The notes: generated from the letters alone by a model not told the origin. A stretch of DNA of 64,000 nt from Hyphomicrobiales bacterium (GCA_900465915.1 UBKJ01000004.1:144335-208334), one strand, 5' to 3'; numbered from the stretch's first letter, positions 21,181-30,867 are shown. Program-made: numbers and translations.

Positions 21181-21822
21181 ATGTTCATGCTGCGCCGCCA
21201 TATGACCTTCTATCTCGCCGCCGTGGGCGGCGTGGCCGCCTTCGTCGTCGCGTGGCTCACGCATAGCCCGCTCGCGCCGGTGATCGGGGCGAACTGCTTT
21301 TTCGTGCTCTATCTGGCGCTGACGCTGCATGTGCTGCCGCAGATGACGGCGGCTTTCCTCAAAAAGCACGCGGCGGCGACCGACGAGCCGATCTGGATCA
21401 TCTTCCTCGTCACCTTCGCCACGGTGGTGGTGGCGGTGGCCTCGCTGTTCATCCTCGTCAACCAGAAGCCCAAGCCCGACGCGCTGGCGCTGATCGTCAC
21501 GCTGGCCGCCGTGCCGCTCGGCTGGGCGACGATCCACATGATGACGGCGGTGCATTACGCGCATGAATATTGGCAGCCGGACGGAACCGCCGCCAAGCCG
21601 GGCCGCAAGGGCGGCTTCGACTTTCCCGACACGCCGGAGCCTTCGGGCTGGGATTTCGTCTATTATTCCTTCGTCATCGGCATGACGGCGCAGACCTCGG
21701 ACACCGGCGTCAACACCACCGCCATGCGCCGCGTCACGCTGGCGCACAGCATCGTCTCCTATTTCTTCAACACCGTGCTGGTGGCCGCGGCGGTCAATGT
21801 GGCCGTGGCGCTGGGCAGTTAG
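21181..21822 (+). CDS. DUF1345-family inner-membrane protein
   Basis: The 213-residue protein has about five membrane helices: roughly residues 9-27, 34-55, 75-95, 104-122 and 190-210. The loop GWDFVYYSFVIGMTAQTSDT near residues 156-175 is the DUF1345 signature. Its function is unknown. The ATG follows the acetyltransferase stop directly with no gap, and fghA begins 12 bases downstream, so it is an integral member of the operon. Confidence 0.82.
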   Translation: MFMLRRHMTFYLAAVGGVAAFVVAWLTHSPLAPVIGANCFFVLYLALTLHVLPQMTAAFLKKHAAATDEPIWIIFLVTFATVVVAVASLFILVNQKPKPDALALIVTLAAVPLGWATIHMMTAVHYAHEYWQPDGTAAKPGRKGGFDFPDTPEPSGWDFVYYSFVIGMTAQTSDTGVNTTAMRRVTLAHSIVSYFFNTVLVAAAVNVAVALGS

Positions 21823-21834
21823 GATTTTCTATTC

Positions 21835-22683
21835 ATGGAAACCATCTCGACCGCGAAATGTTTTGGCGGCACGCAAGGGGTCTATCGCCATAAAAGCGAG
21901 GCCTGCCGGTGCGACATGACCTTCGCCGTCTTCCTGCCGCCGCAGGCGAAGGCCAAGGACGAAATCAGGCCGGTTCCCGTGCTCTGGTATCTGTCGGGCC
22001 TGACCTGCACGCATCAGAATGTGATGGACAAGGGCGAATATCGCCGGCTGGCGGCGGAGCTTGGCGTGGCGGTCATCTGCCCGGACACCAGCCCGCGCGG
22101 CGACGACGTTGCCGACGAGCCGGACAACTGGCAGTTCGGCAAGGGCGCGGGCTTTTACCTCGACGCCACGCAAGCGCCCTTCGCCAAGAACTACCGGATG
22201 TATAGCTACGTCACGGAAGAACTGCCGCAGCTCGTGGCGGCGAATTTCCCGCTCGACATGGACCGGCAGGCGATCACCGGCCATTCCATGGGCGGGCATG
22301 GCGCGCTGACCATCGCGCTCAAGAACCCGAGCCGCTTCAAATCCGTCTCGGCCTTCGCGCCCATCGTGCAGCCCTCGACGGCCGGATGGTCACGGCCGGC
22401 GCTGGAGAAATATCTCGGGTCGGAGGAGCGCGCTTGGCGGGCCTATGACGCGACGCTTTTGATCGAGGACGGCTATCGCGTCCCGGAAATCCTCGTCGAT
22501 CAGGGCGCGGCCGACGGCTTTTTGAACGAAGGCCTGCGTCCGTGGCTTTTGGAGGAAGCGTGCAAAAAGGCCGGGATCGCGCTCACGCTTCATATGCGCG
22601 AGGGCTACGACCATTCCTATTTCTTCATCTCGACCTTCATGGATGAGCATCTGAGGTGGCACGCGGCGCGCCTTATCGCGTGA
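21835..22683 (+). CDS. fghA: S-formylglutathione hydrolase
   Basis: This esterase splits S-formylglutathione to formate and glutathione, completing the pathway begun by FrmA. The 282-residue protein has the nucleophile elbow TGHSMGGHGA with Ser near residue 150. Asp and His follow in DQGAADGFL and GYDHSYFF. The esterase D family blocks SCDMTFAVFLPPQ-like RCDMTFAVFLPP and WYLSGLTCTHQN are clear. It is the last gene of the rightward operon and overlaps the convergent P450 gene by 11 bases. Confidence 0.95.
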   Translation: METISTAKCFGGTQGVYRHKSEACRCDMTFAVFLPPQAKAKDEIRPVPVLWYLSGLTCTHQNVMDKGEYRRLAAELGVAVICPDTSPRGDDVADEPDNWQFGKGAGFYLDATQAPFAKNYRMYSYVTEELPQLVAANFPLDMDRQAITGHSMGGHGALTIALKNPSRFKSVSAFAPIVQPSTAGWSRPALEKYLGSEERAWRAYDATLLIEDGYRVPEILVDQGAADGFLNEGLRPWLLEEACKKAGIALTLHMREGYDHSYFFISTFMDEHLRWHAARLIA

Positions 22684-24067
22684 GCACCTTCATCGGCAGG
22701 CCGCCCAGCGGCTGGGTGGTCAGCTTCTGCACCGGCCACGGCCTCGTCGTCTCCAGCGCCTCGAAGCGGCGGCCGTCGAGCAATATGGCCAGTGCAATCA
22801 CCGCCTCCTGAAGCGCGAAACTCGCGCCGATGCACACCCGCGCGCCCGCGCCGAAGGGCAGATATTGAAAACGGTCGATGCGGTCGCGGTTTTCCGGCCA
22901 GAAGCGCTGCGGCATGAAGGCGTCGGGCCGGTCCCAGTAGAGCCGGTGGCGGTGGATCACCCATGGCATGGCCAGCACGGTCGCGCTCTTGGGGATTTGC
23001 AGGTCGCGATAAGTATCGTCCGCCGCCGCCTCGCGGTTGATCGACGGGGCGGGCGGATAGAGCCGCATCGCCTCCTCGAAGGCGGCGCGGGTATAGGGCA
23101 GGCTTGCGAGCCAGTCTTTCGGGGCTATGTCGCGCCCGCCGCCTGCGAAAAAGCCGTCGATCTCCGCCTCGACGCGCGCCCGTTCCGCCGGGGCCTTGGC
23201 GAGCAGATAAAGCGTCCAGCCGAGCGCGCGGGCGGTGGTCTCATGGCCCGCGCCGATGAAGGTGATGATGTTGTCCTCGATCTCGGCGCGGCTCAGCCCG
23301 TCCGGCCCCTCGGCGCGCAGCAGCAGCGTGAGGAAATCGCTCGGCACGGCCTCGCCCTTTTCCATGCGCGCCTTGCGCATCGCCATGGTCTCGGCCACGA
23401 GTTGCCGGAAGAAGCCCAGCGACTGCTGCCCGCGCAGGCGGGTGAAGCGCGGCATCCAGTCCGGCAGGCCGAGAAGATCGAACGGATCGACCCGTCCCAT
23501 CGTCTCGAACAATTTGTCGATCTGGCGCGCGAAATCGTTGGGGTCGCCGGCGATCTCGCCGGAAAACAGCGTCTCGGCCAGAATGTCGTAGGTCAGAAGC
23601 GTCATGTCATGCGCGACATCTGTGATGGTGCCCGACGTGCGGTAGCGCTCGGCGAAAAGCCGCGTGCGGTCGCGCATCGCCTCGGCGAAACCGCCGATAT
23701 GGCGCGGCGTGAACACCGGGGCCATGGCCTTGCGCGAGCGCTTCCACACCTGCCCCTCGGCCGTCAAAAGCCCGTCGCGCAGGATCGGCCGCAGCACGCG
23801 CTGGCGGATGGCGGACATGGGATAATTGGCGGCGTTGTCGACCAGCACATGACGGATGAGGCCGGGATCGTTGGCGATGACGGTCTTCATCCCGAACCAG
23901 CTCGTCATGATCCACGGCTCGCTGTAGATCGGCTCGCCCCACAGCTCCAGCGGGTTTTTATACACCACCCGCATCATCTCGAAGCGCCCGACCGGCTTGT
24001 CGCGCGGGCGCGGCGCGGGCGGCACGAAGGGGGCGGAAACGTCGTCCGTATCGGCTGCGAAGCTCAT
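22673..24067 (-). CDS. Cytochrome P450
   Basis: The 464-residue protein is a haem-thiolate monooxygenase. The I-helix oxygen motif GAGHETTA, the K-helix EEAMRLYPP (ExxR) and the haem loop FGAGARVCIG with its Cys near residue 410 are all intact. No membrane anchor is obvious, so it is probably soluble and needs a separate redox partner; none is encoded nearby. The start at 24067 is chosen because GAGGAAAG lies seven bases upstream; a longer frame to 24127 adds 20 residues. The substrate cannot be told from sequence. Confidence 0.9.
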   Translation of the reverse strand: MSFAADTDDVSAPFVPPAPRPRDKPVGRFEMMRVVYKNPLELWGEPIYSEPWIMTSWFGMKTVIANDPGLIRHVLVDNAANYPMSAIRQRVLRPILRDGLLTAEGQVWKRSRKAMAPVFTPRHIGGFAEAMRDRTRLFAERYRTSGTITDVAHDMTLLTYDILAETLFSGEIAGDPNDFARQIDKLFETMGRVDPFDLLGLPDWMPRFTRLRGQQSLGFFRQLVAETMAMRKARMEKGEAVPSDFLTLLLRAEGPDGLSRAEIEDNIITFIGAGHETTARALGWTLYLLAKAPAERARVEAEIDGFFAGGGRDIAPKDWLASLPYTRAAFEEAMRLYPPAPSINREAAADDTYRDLQIPKSATVLAMPWVIHRHRLYWDRPDAFMPQRFWPENRDRIDRFQYLPFGAGARVCIGASFALQEAVIALAILLDGRRFEALETTRPWPVQKLTTQPLGGLPMKVLTR

Positions 24068-24229
24068 CTGCTTTCCTCTGGCGCTTTCCTCACCCGGATA
24101 TAGGCGCAGAATATGGCCTTTCCACACCCCGTTTCCATGCGTGTTCCGTCCGATAGCCGCCTCACACTTTCCCGAACGCGTTTTTACGCCGCAAAGGCCC
24201 GGAATCCCCGGCTAAATCGGCCTCAAAAT

Positions 24230-24258
24230 TTGGAAAAAATGCGCTTAGCGCCTATATT
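24230..24258 (+). promoter_or_regulatory. Candidate gyrB promoter
   Basis: TTGGAA (24230-24235) and TATATT (24253-24258) are 17 bases apart and would give a leader of about 65 bases before the gyrB start. A GANTC site (GATTC) lies at 24279-24283 in the leader. Confidence 0.5.
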
Positions 24259-24260
24259 AA

Positions 24261-26771
<2,511 letters not shown>

Positions 26772-26850
26772 GAGATGTCATCGCCATGGAAGCCATTCGA
26801 GAGCCTGATAATACCGCTTTTGGGAAACTGTAATTCACGCGCTTTGTATC

Positions 26851-27552
26851 ATGTTTCAAACTTACACTTATGACGATCCAACAGTCCTCCCACCTCCTGC
26901 CCGGCAGCATTGGGAATTCATGGAAACGAATTCCGCGTCTGCTGTTTTGAAGGCTGTTTGTCCAACGGAATGGGCAGATATTGTGGAGGTTCTTTCCAGC
27001 TATCGGCTTGACCCGAAGTTCTGGCTGAAAGCTGGCGGCAATCGTGGAGATATTGCGGAGCAAATTGACCGACAATTTTACGATAGGGGCTGGCGAGAGA
27101 CTCGTCTTGACTTGGAGACGAAAGGTATACTCTTCTCAAAAGCCGGGAATAAAGTCGGTGAACTAACTCCTGTGTATCAAGAAGGATACCTCGTCGATAA
27201 TTTTAAGAATAGAGTAGTTCTAGATGTCGAGTGGAACGCCAAGGATGGAAATCTCGATCGGGACCTTGCCTCTTACCGCTCTTGGTTCGATGCAGGGGTG
27301 ATTTCTGCTGGCGTTATTATCACAAAAGATCGGCTATCGTTACTCAATCTGGCGCGGAAAATATGGCGCGAATATCAGGGAACGCTTCCCGAAGCAGAGC
27401 GTAATTTTAAGCTTCCAATCGATTTGGTGACATCGACAGTAACTGCTTTTGATAAAGCACAAATGCGCGTTCGTAGAGGCGTGATGGGCTCTTGCCCCGT
27501 TTTGATTGTAGCCGCAAATGAGAACACCTGGAATGGTGAACCTTATAGCTAA
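26851..27552 (+). CDS. BglII/BstYI-like type II restriction endonuclease
   Basis: The 233-residue product resembles the BglII/BstYI endonuclease family, which cleaves AGATCT or RGATCY. The core reads NRVVLDVEWNAKDGNLDRDL (residues 120-139), then VISAGVIITK. This fits the active-site strand and the following strand of the family, with acidic Asp125 and Glu127 and the EWNxKD pattern; BglII and BstYI themselves have ExQ at this place. GC content is far lower than in flanking genes: 27181-27240 has 25 G+C of 60. The start at 26851 lacks a clear Shine-Dalgarno. It faces the methyltransferase, the stop codons being three bases apart. Confidence 0.8.
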   Translation: MFQTYTYDDPTVLPPPARQHWEFMETNSASAVLKAVCPTEWADIVEVLSSYRLDPKFWLKAGGNRGDIAEQIDRQFYDRGWRETRLDLETKGILFSKAGNKVGELTPVYQEGYLVDNFKNRVVLDVEWNAKDGNLDRDLASYRSWFDAGVISAGVIITKDRLSLLNLARKIWREYQGTLPEAERNFKLPIDLVTSTVTAFDKAQMRVRRGVMGSCPVLIVAANENTWNGEPYS

Positions 27553-27555
27553 AAA

Positions 27556-28398
27556 TCAACCGGCTTTTCGTCCTCTTGGTCGCATTTGTGTCTCCGCCAA
27601 GTTCAAAAGCGCCCTGACTCGCTGAATGGAATATCCTGATTCCTCTGATAGCTCACGTACGCTACTACCCGCATCATAGCGCGCCTTGAGTTCAAAACTC
27701 AAAGCGCTCGCAACATCATCACGGATGTGTTCGTTTGCTTTCAGCAGAGGCAAGATTGCACCGCCCGTATACCCCTTATGCGCCTTACCTCTCGGAGTGA
27801 TCTCGGTCGAAGATTCATCGCCCCATACAAACCAGTTCGGGTGTGGATGGCGAGCGAATAATTCTAAATACGGCCCCGGTGAGCACGCTTCAATTAACTC
27901 ATATTGTTCATCCGGTTTACGAGAGTGCTCTCTTTTTCGCGTCTCTATCATATTTACTTGCGATCGACCCGGCGCGAGAGTCCTGAGAGACCCCTTCACA
28001 CCAAAAAGAAGAATCTCCGTCACATTTCGAAAGTAAAAACCGACGCCTCGACCATCTGGCCCACCATCTTTGCGGCGCTTCGCCCATATTATATTGGAGA
28101 CATACCGAAAGCCCCAATTGGACATCACATCCAAGCCGTCCAAGAGCAAAGCATTAGGCACCCACAAATAAAGGTGGGCGTTCTTTGACGCCACTTTTCC
28201 AACAGGCAAGGCTTTGATTGCATCAAGCGACATCGTTGAATAGCGATCCAATCGTCGATGCTCCGGCGCAACTTTTCCCGTCCGATTGGTAAATCTCCAA
28301 GGCGGATCGGCCAAAACGGTCGTAAACCCACCGACAACCTCCGGCAATGGAGCGGGCTGCAATTCAGGGCGAAGCGGTGCAATGATCGAATCGGACAT
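27556..28398 (-). CDS. MT-A70-family DNA adenine-N6 methyltransferase with C-terminal helix-turn-helix
   Basis: The 280-residue protein begins MSDSIIAPLRPE and has the catalytic DPPW at residues 31-34 (VLADPPWRF), followed by MT-A70 blocks YSTMSLDAIKALPV, AHLYLWVPNALL and ILFGVKGSLRTL. The last 45 residues are different in kind: LKARYDAGSSVRELSEESGYSIQRVRALLNLA reads as a helix-turn-helix, with SIQRVRALLNLA as a recognition helix, then a basic tail RPRGRKAG. The methylase should protect the site cut by the adjacent endonuclease; the extra domain suggests it also binds its own promoter palindrome. Start 28398 is supported by family fit; the longer frame to 28515 crosses that palindrome. Confidence 0.85.
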   Translation of the reverse strand: MSDSIIAPLRPELQPAPLPEVVGGFTTVLADPPWRFTNRTGKVAPEHRRLDRYSTMSLDAIKALPVGKVASKNAHLYLWVPNALLLDGLDVMSNWGFRYVSNIIWAKRRKDGGPDGRGVGFYFRNVTEILLFGVKGSLRTLAPGRSQVNMIETRKREHSRKPDEQYELIEACSPGPYLELFARHPHPNWFVWGDESSTEITPRGKAHKGYTGGAILPLLKANEHIRDDVASALSFELKARYDAGSSVRELSEESGYSIQRVRALLNLAETQMRPRGRKAG

Positions 28399-28408
28399 GA
28401 TATAGAGA

Positions 28409-28440
28409 TACACAGAAAAAAAGATCTTTTTTTCTGTGTA
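28409..28440. promoter_or_regulatory. Perfect 32-bp palindrome centred on AGATCT, before the methyltransferase
   Basis: The left arm TACACAGAAAAAAAGA and its exact reverse complement meet at 28424/28425 without a spacer. The centre, 28422-28427, is AGATCT, the BglII site and a member of RGATCY. It ends 10 bases from the methyltransferase start codon. A cruciform with no loop is unlikely and there is no trailing T tract in the transcription direction, so an operator is more likely than a terminator. Binding by the methylase helix-turn-helix, or methylation of the central site, is inferred. Confidence 0.75.
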
Positions 28441-28751
28441 CACGATTATATGTCCGACCCATTCCGCGCGAATTGAAGAAAGCCGTCGACTGGCTGGTTC
28501 CCCAGGAACAACCAACTGATCGCGAAGCCACCGCGCTTACCTACGCCTCGCTTCAAGGTGGAGCGGATACATTTTCGTGAAGCGGCGGCGGGAATTTTTC
28601 CTTCAATCCAAGGCCACGGGGTATATAGTCGCCGGCGTGCGCGGACGTTCGTTCCGGGTCGACAACTCTCCTCCCCCCGACCCGCGGGACGTCTCTGAAG
28701 ACGCACGGAAACGCGGTCCTGTCAGGGCCGCCACCATTCAGGAGACTTTCC
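28441..28751. other. Junction spacer between restriction-modification island and chromosomal genes
   Basis: No full gene is seen. One plus-strand frame without a start, about 28459-28575, reads RELKKAVDWLVPQEQPTDREATALTYASLQGGADTF and then stops; it may be the tail of a broken gene but was not recognised. The GC content returns to the high chromosomal level by about 28620. The SDR gene begins at 28752 with CAGGAGACTTTCC upstream. No integrase, tRNA or direct repeat marking an insertion boundary was found by eye. Confidence 0.5.
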
Positions 28752-29522
28752 ATGAGCATCACCGTCAAGGACAAGGTCGTCGTCGTCACCGGCGCGGCCG
28801 CGGGCATCGGCCGGGCGACCGCCGAGCTTTTCGCCAAGGGCGGCGCGAAGATCGTGGCCACCGACATCGACATGAAGGGTCTGGAGGAAACCGCCGCCCA
28901 TGTGAAGGCGGCCGGCGGCGAGGCGCTGACCGTCAAGCACGACGTGTCGTCGGAGGAAGACTGGATCGCCGTTCTCAAGCAGGGCAAGGAACGCTTCGGC
29001 GGCATCGACGTGCTGGTCAACAACGCCGGCATCTATGTCATCGTCCCGCTGGAGGAAACCACGCTTGCCCAGTGGAACAAGCTGATGGCGATCAACGTCA
29101 CCGGCGTGTTCCTCGGGGCTAAGCATGTCGTGCCCTATATGGAGGCGCGCAAGGGCGGCTCGATCATCAATCTCTCGTCCATCGCCGGCCTTCAGGGCTC
29201 GCCCGGCCACACGCTCTACGGCGCGAGCAAGGGCGCGGTGCGCGTGATGACCAAGGACCTCGCCGCCGAACTGGGGCCGAAGAATATCCGCGTCAATTCC
29301 GTGCATCCGACCTATGTGCGCACGGCGATGGTGGAATATGCGACCAAGGTTTCCGGCATTTCCGCCGACGAATTCGGCCGCAAGATGTCGCCGCTCGGCC
29401 GGCTGGCGGAAGTTTCCGACGTGGCCAATATGATCGTCTTCCTCGCGGCCGACGAATCCTCCTATCTGACCGGAACCGAATATCTGGTCGACGGCGGCGG
29501 CACGTCCGTCATCTCGATGTAA
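28752..29522 (+). CDS. Classical short-chain dehydrogenase/reductase
   Basis: The 256-residue NAD(P)-dependent oxidoreductase has the cofactor motif TGAAAGIGRA (residues 14-23), structural NNAG near 93, and the catalytic pair in YGASKGAV (Tyr near 156, Lys near 160). Asp at the end of strand 2 (VATDID) suggests NAD preference. It resembles cyclic-alcohol and hydroxysteroid dehydrogenases, but the substrate is unknown. AGGAGA lies six bases upstream of the ATG. It is a single transcription unit closed by a strong hairpin. Confidence 0.9.
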   Translation: MSITVKDKVVVVTGAAAGIGRATAELFAKGGAKIVATDIDMKGLEETAAHVKAAGGEALTVKHDVSSEEDWIAVLKQGKERFGGIDVLVNNAGIYVIVPLEETTLAQWNKLMAINVTGVFLGAKHVVPYMEARKGGSIINLSSIAGLQGSPGHTLYGASKGAVRVMTKDLAAELGPKNIRVNSVHPTYVRTAMVEYATKVSGISADEFGRKMSPLGRLAEVSDVANMIVFLAADESSYLTGTEYLVDGGGTSVISM

Positions 29523-29529
29523 GGCGAAA

Positions 29530-29562
29530 AAACGCCGCCGGGAGCTTTTCCCGGCGGCGTTT
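29530..29562. terminator. Bidirectional terminator between SDR and padR
   Basis: AAACGCCGCCGGG and CCCGGCGGCGTTT pair as a perfect 13-base stem around a 7-base loop (AGCTTTT). It lies seven bases after the SDR stop and two bases beyond the convergent padR stop, so it probably serves both. Confidence 0.85.
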
Positions 29563-29564
29563 CA

Positions 29565-30242
29565 TCAGATGGCCTCGATCTTTTCGGCCGCCTCGTTGAG
29601 AAGCCGGGCGATCTCGGCGATGGTGTCGTCGGAAAGCTGCCGGCCGCGGAACTTCAGCTCCAGCGCCAGCCGCAGGTTTTCCCTGGCGCGGATCAGGCGG
29701 GGATCGCGGTTCTCGCCGACGCGCTGGAAGCGGGCCAGAACCTGATCGATGGCCTGCCGGTTCTCCTCGACCGTCTTCCGGCCGGCCTCGGTGACGCCGT
29801 AGAGTTTCTTGTTGCCCTCCGACTTCACGACCTCGATATCGCCGGTCTCCTCCAAGAGGGTGAGCGTCGGATAGACGGCCCCCGCGCTCGGCGCATAGAC
29901 GCCGCCGGTGCGGTCGGAGATTTCCTTGATGACCTCGTAGCCGTGGCGCGGGGATTCCGCGATCAAGGCGAGGATCACCAGCTTGAGCATGCCGTTGTCG
30001 AAGAAGCGGCCGCCCCGTCCATGCGGCGGACGCCCGAAGCCGTCGCGCGAGCCGGGACCCCGGCCGCCGCCGCGACGGTCCCAGAATTCGGGATTCATCA
30101 TCAGCGGCTCCTCGTCCATGGCGTCGTCCGGCAGGCCGAAGTCGCGGCCGGCCCGGTGCATCTCCCGCTGCATGTGATGGCGGAATTTCCTGCTCCACGG
30201 GCCGGATTCGATGTCGTGATTGGAGTGAAAGATACGAAACAT
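29565..30242 (-). CDS. PadR-family transcriptional regulator with Gly/Arg-rich N-terminal extension
   Basis: The 225-residue protein has the PadR winged helix from about residue 85: LKLVILALIAESPRHGYEVIKEISDRTGGVYAPSAGAVYPTLTLLEETG. The first 80 residues are an extension rich in His, Met, Arg and Gly (HHMQREMHRAG; GGGRGPGSRDGFGRPPHGRGGRFF). An N-terminal extension recalls the metal-sensing PadR member YqjI of E. coli, though Cys is absent here, so metal sensing is only a possibility. The start at 30242 has AAAGGAT upstream. A perfect 15-base inverted repeat stands upstream and is the probable operator. Confidence 0.88.
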   Translation of the reverse strand: MFRIFHSNHDIESGPWSRKFRHHMQREMHRAGRDFGLPDDAMDEEPLMMNPEFWDRRGGGRGPGSRDGFGRPPHGRGGRFFDNGMLKLVILALIAESPRHGYEVIKEISDRTGGVYAPSAGAVYPTLTLLEETGDIEVVKSEGNKKLYGVTEAGRKTVEENRQAIDQVLARFQRVGENRDPRLIRARENLRLALELKFRGRQLSDDTIAEIARLLNEAAEKIEAI

Positions 30243-30359
30243 GGGTTGATCCTTTGCAAGGCGGCTCCGGTCCACGGAGCCGCACGATTGATGGGCTGCG
30301 CCTCATCCGCAGCAGGCCCGCCGCCGCGCGGTTTTCGGCGGGTCGCTTCGGTTGCGTGA

Positions 30360-30409
30360 TATTTAGATATATCGAAACATATCGTTCGTCAATACGATAT
30401 ATCTAAATA
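30360..30409. promoter_or_regulatory. Perfect 15-bp inverted repeat upstream of padR
   Basis: TATTTAGATATATCG (30360-30374) is repeated in exact inverse as CGATATATCTAAATA (30395-30409), with a 20-base spacer that itself contains a further ATATCG. The AT-rich arms stand out from the GC-rich surroundings. It lies 118 bases upstream of the padR start and beyond the stop of merR, so control of padR itself is the simplest reading. Confidence 0.7.
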
Positions 30410-30427
30410 GTGCGAAACGGCCGCGCG

Positions 30428-30823
30428 TCAGGGCCGGCCCATCCTGCAATTCGCCGGCAAAGTAGCCGATCCCGGCTCCTGATAGCCCGCCAGCTTGCGG
30501 CAGATGAAATCCTCGACCTCGCGCAGCGAGGCGATCTTTTCGCGAATCGCCACGAGGCGCGCTTCGAGGAAGACGATGGTGTCCTCTTTCGTCAGCGAGC
30601 CCTCGGAATAGGTTTTCAGCAGAGGGCCGATCTCCTTCAGCGAAAAGCCGAGCCGCTGCGCGTCGCGAATCCGTTCGATCGTGTCGAGCACCGAAGGGTC
30701 GTAGTCGCGATAGGTCTTGCTGCCCGCCCGGCGCGGCGTGGAGCTTATCAGGCCCATTTCCTCGTAGTGGCGGACGCCGTCCTTGGACAGGCCGGCCATT
30801 TTGGCGATCTCGTTGATCAGCAT
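30428..30823 (-). CDS. MerR-family transcriptional regulator
   Basis: The 131-residue protein begins MLINEIAKMAGLSKDGVRHYEEMGLI, the MerR winged helix, followed by YRDYDPSVLDTIERIRDAQRLGFSLKEIGPLL and a coiled-coil dimer helix. The C-terminus is short with isolated cysteines (FICRKL and NCRMGRP), not a clear metal site. The start at 30823 fits the family; the longer frame to 30958 is upstream shadow. It diverges from an SDR gene whose promoter has the MerR-type long spacer, so it probably both represses and activates that promoter. Confidence 0.9.
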   Translation of the reverse strand: MLINEIAKMAGLSKDGVRHYEEMGLISSTPRRAGSKTYRDYDPSVLDTIERIRDAQRLGFSLKEIGPLLKTYSEGSLTKEDTIVFLEARLVAIREKIASLREVEDFICRKLAGYQEPGSATLPANCRMGRP

Positions 30824-30836
30824 GTGCGGACGCCTC

Positions 30837-30867
30837 TTGACTGTGGGGTTTCCCCACACATTACATA
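30837..30867 (+). promoter_or_regulatory. MerR-type promoter with 19-bp spacer for the divergent SDR gene
   Basis: TTGACT (30837-30842) and TACATA (30862-30867) are 19 bases apart, the overlong spacing typical of MerR-activated promoters. Between them lies the perfect palindrome TGTGGGG-TTT-CCCCACA (30842-30858). The layout predicts that MerR binds the spacer and realigns the promoter on induction. Confidence 0.75.

Noticed and set aside
28409-28440. The 32-bp palindrome as an ordinary terminator
   Set aside because: It stands upstream of the methylase start, has no unpaired loop in its full form, its stem is mostly A-T, and no T tract follows on the methylase strand. An operator fits better, though termination of leftward read-through is not excluded.
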